A stretch of 47,302 nucleotides of DNA from assembly GCF_022179685.1 (NCBI RefSeq), contig NZ_BPRB01000009.1:1-47302 (forward strand), given 5' to 3'. The stretch is from Methylobacterium trifolii. Lineage in GTDB: Bacteria; Pseudomonadota; Alphaproteobacteria; Rhizobiales; Beijerinckiaceae. Both the position numbers and the translations under genes were made by a program. The notes beneath the pieces are model-generated. The model was given only the letters and a program-made list of their open reading frames with translations. It made no database searches and was not told the DNA's origin. The stretch's first letter is position 1, and each line of letters begins with the position of its first letter. This document shows, piece after piece, positions 45,601 through 47,302 of the stretch.

Positions 45601-46836
45601 TCAGGGCAGCGCCGAGGCGTCCGCGGTGCGGCGCGGCGCCTCGCGGAACAGCAGGGCGCGCAGCAGCGCGGCCGCCTCCCGTTCGGGCCGGTCCAGGGCC
45701 GCCCCGTAGGCCGCGACCGGCCCGTCGCAGGCAAGGCCGACATCGCCCGCCACCGGACCCGCGCGGGCGGGCGCCTCGGGGACGGCCGGGCCGCCGTGGC
45801 CGCGCCGCCCGGCGATCAGCCCGTGCAGGCCGGAGACGGGAAGCGCCGAGGCCTCCAGGCTCTCCGTCGCCAGGAGCAGGTCGCCCGCGGCGATGGCCCC
45901 GCAGGACGCGCTCTTGCGCGCGGCCGCCTCCCGGACGGCGCGGGCGAGGAGCCCACCGAGGTCGCGGATCGTGGCGTCGTCGGCGTCCCGGAACCGCCGC
46001 AGGGCCATGGCGGCCGTGCGCTGGCGCAGGCCGGCCAGGGCCTCGCCCTCGCTGCGGCCGGCCCGGTAGCCGTCGCGATACCAGGCCGCGAGCCCGTCGA
46101 GGTCGTCCGCATCGAGGTCGGCCAGGATCGGCAGGTTGCGCAGCAGGGCGGCCCGGACGGCGGGCTCGCCGTCGTCGTCGTCCAGCGTCGAGTCGGGGAA
46201 GCGGTGCGCGTCGACCACCTGCGTCACCACCCGCGCCCGGATCAGGTCGCCGGCCTCGGGAATCCAGATGTCCTCGGAGGCGACCGCCAGGGCCCGCGCG
46301 ACGAAGTCGGGATCGGCCCCGGCGGCGACGTAGGCCCCGCGCTCAGGCGCCCCATCGAGCTGGACGATCCGCCCGTCCGGGCCGGTCTCGTAGGGGGCGT
46401 GGAAGCCGAGGCGCCCCTGGTTACGCAGGTAGCGCTCCCGGCCGCGGACGAAGGCCAGGGTGCAGGCCGAGACGCAATAATCCGGGACGTAGGTGGACAG
46501 CCCGCGCGCAGCGATCAGTTCGCCCAGGGCGAGGCCCTCGTCCACGAGGCCGCCTTCGCTGGTCAGGTGGATGCGGACGACCTCCGGGTGGGCGGCGAGC
46601 AGCGCCCCCAGGCGATCGGCCGTCCCCTCGAGGAGGTCGCCCGAGAGCCGCACGTCCGCGCCGCCGGCGCCGAGACCGATCCGGGCCGGCCGCTCCTCGG
46701 ATGGGACGGGTTCCGCCCGCGACGACGTGACGGTCGTGAGCGCAAGGACGGCGAGGCAGCAGGCGGCCAGAGCCCCGAGGGCCGGAGACCGGGTCGCGAT
46801 GCGGGGCCGGGCCCCGTGCGAGCGCGTGTGCCTCAT
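45601..46836 (-). CDS. Secreted ClpP/crotonase-fold protein (COG3904-like)
   Basis: A 411-residue exported protein: signal peptide (about 12-40), then a ClpP-like domain (about 50-190) with LTSEGGLVDEGLALGELI, Ser123 in YCVSACTLAFVRG and His146 in GFHAPYE, which resemble a periplasmic ClpP-type Ser-His catalytic pair. The C-terminal half (about 220-411) is Ala/Arg-rich and helical and I cannot assign it. Start 46836 has GGAGGG seven bases upstream and gives a proper signal sequence. Function unknown; a proteolytic role is only inferred from the fold. It lies upstream of glcE with a 119-base gap and is probably a separate unit. Confidence 0.75.
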   Translation of the reverse strand: MRHTRSHGARPRIATRSPALGALAACCLAVLALTTVTSSRAEPVPSEERPARIGLGAGGADVRLSGDLLEGTADRLGALLAAHPEVVRIHLTSEGGLVDEGLALGELIAARGLSTYVPDYCVSACTLAFVRGRERYLRNQGRLGFHAPYETGPDGRIVQLDGAPERGAYVAAGADPDFVARALAVASEDIWIPEAGDLIRARVVTQVVDAHRFPDSTLDDDDGEPAVRAALLRNLPILADLDADDLDGLAAWYRDGYRAGRSEGEALAGLRQRTAAMALRRFRDADDATIRDLGGLLARAVREAAARKSASCGAIAAGDLLLATESLEASALPVSGLHGLIAGRRGHGGPAVPEAPARAGPVAGDVGLACDGPVAAYGAALDRPEREAAALLRALLFREAPRRTADASALP

Positions 46837-47001
46837 CCGCTCACCCTCCACGTCGTCCGAAGCGCCGGATCGGGTCGGGTCGCCGCCCTCGCGGGACGAC
46901 GGCACCCGGGCCTCAGCCCAGCAGCAACCGCGCCGCGCCGGGCCTCCCGAGCGGCTCGGGCGGCACGTACGGCGGTTGCGTTGCACGCCGGCCACGGTCC
47001 T

Positions 47002-47017
47002 GTTTGTTATAACAAAC
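47002..47017. promoter_or_regulatory. Perfect 16-base palindrome, probable operator
   Basis: GTTTGTTATAACAAAC reads identically on both strands, in AT-rich contrast to its surroundings, 166 bases upstream of the ClpP-like start. Perfect symmetry at this length suggests a dimeric repressor such as TetR, MarR or GntR type. No such regulator gene is adjacent in the window. Confidence 0.55.
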
Positions 47018-47119
47018 GATTCCGCAGGGCCGGCCTTGTCCGAAGCAGGAGTTTGGCCGGAGGGGACGGCCGAGATCAAGCGTCGATTCGGCAATCCCGA
47101 TCAAAGCGATGGTCTTTGG

Positions 47120-47192
47120 GAAAAATCGTTTTTCTCGTGCGTGGGATGCCGGTGTTCTTTCACGATCCGTCGTTCTGAAAAAAGAACGTTCT
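47120..47192. promoter_or_regulatory. Cluster of short inverted and direct repeats
   Basis: GAAAAA-TCG-TTTTTC (47120-47134); GTTCT three times (47154, 47172, 47188); CGTTCT-GAAAAA-AGAACG hairpin (47171-47188), overlapping the palindrome AGAACGTTCT (47183-47192). It could be a regulator array or the end of a transcript entering from the right. Confidence 0.4.
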
Positions 47193-47302
47193 CCTGGCCC
47201 TTGTCACGGATCCGGACCCGCCTGCGCCACGTCGTGCACAGGTTTGCAGACCTGGTCTCGGGAGCCAAGCCGGCGCCTTCCCTCCCCCTCCCCCTTCTGC
47301 GG

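Larger units (their letters stand above)
46837..47302. other. Right-edge intergenic region with palindromes, AT-richer than the rest
   Basis: No supported gene in 466 bases. It holds a perfect 16-base palindrome (47002-47017), an A/T hairpin (47120-47134), a CGTTCT hairpin (47171-47188), and CAGGT/ACCTG arms near 47239-47254. Probably the promoter region of the ClpP-like gene and of whatever gene lies to the right. Confidence 0.5.

Noticed and set aside
47154-47192. Possible SOS (LexA) box from the GTTC repeats
   Set aside because: Alphaproteobacterial LexA sites are GTTC-N7-GTTC; the spacings here are 14 and 12 bases.
1-47302. tRNA, rRNA, CRISPR or IS elements
   Set aside because: Occurrences of GGTTCGA were checked and lie in coding or unstructured contexts without a cloverleaf; no regularly spaced repeats; no transposase-like protein.

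Overview
The window looks like chromosomal DNA of a GC-rich alphaproteobacterium of the Hyphomicrobiales, most likely Methylobacterium or Methylorubrum. The evidence is the very high GC and strong G/C third-position bias, the block pepA / lptF-lptG-lptD-pdxA-rsmA, the DUF952-pyrD overlap, and several short palindromic intergenic repeats of the kind scattered through rhizobial and methylobacterial genomes. The genus is inference; no rRNA or tRNA gene was seen. I saw no transposase, integrase, phage structural gene or CRISPR array.

Layout. 1-364: two small translationally coupled unknown genes. 365-959: no convincing gene. 972-5150: a GntR regulator (operator-like palindrome touching its start codon), a polar amino-acid-type ABC importer (binding protein, two permeases, ATPase) and a DUF3830 protein, all on +. 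5368-8601: a hybrid histidine kinase and a LysR regulator. 8615-12189 (minus): MsrP, an acyl-CoA ligase and a membrane protein. 12319-21049: leucyl aminopeptidase diverging from lptF-lptG-lptD-pdxA-rsmA (LPS export, vitamin B6, rRNA methylation), with no surA between lptD and pdxA. 21081-24064 (minus): Tim44-like protein, PAS histidine kinase, HTH-S24 regulator. 24264-25693: DUF952 and pyrD. 25703-28534 (minus): a NarX/NarL-type two-component pair followed by TenA. 28843-31902: a Pro/Ala-rich membrane-anchored protein, a repeat-filled gap and a chemoreceptor. 31940-34998: DEAD-box helicase diverging from a Ca2+/H+ antiporter. 35321-37983 (minus): M20 peptidase, flavin reductase and a molybdopterin oxidoreductase. 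38164-42898: small secreted protein, EamA transporter, an IF-1 variant, an orphan periplasmic binding protein, an AraC regulator and a divergent MBL-fold hydrolase. 42911-46836 (minus): GlcF and GlcE without GlcD, and a secreted ClpP/crotonase-fold protein. 46837-47302: AT-richer DNA full of palindromes, presumably a promoter region.

Most genes are housekeeping or ordinary regulatory and transport functions. The best candidate for something less described is the GntR-ABC importer-DUF3830 cassette: its binding protein keeps the carboxylate-binding Arg of the family but has Gly where the ammonium-binding Asp normally sits, suggesting a ligand without a free alpha-amino group. Other points of note are the families of intergenic palindromes, the surA-less lptD-pdxA junction, the GlcEF pair without GlcD, non-ATG starts (lptD TTG, the EamA gene apparently CTG), and the palindrome cluster at the right edge.
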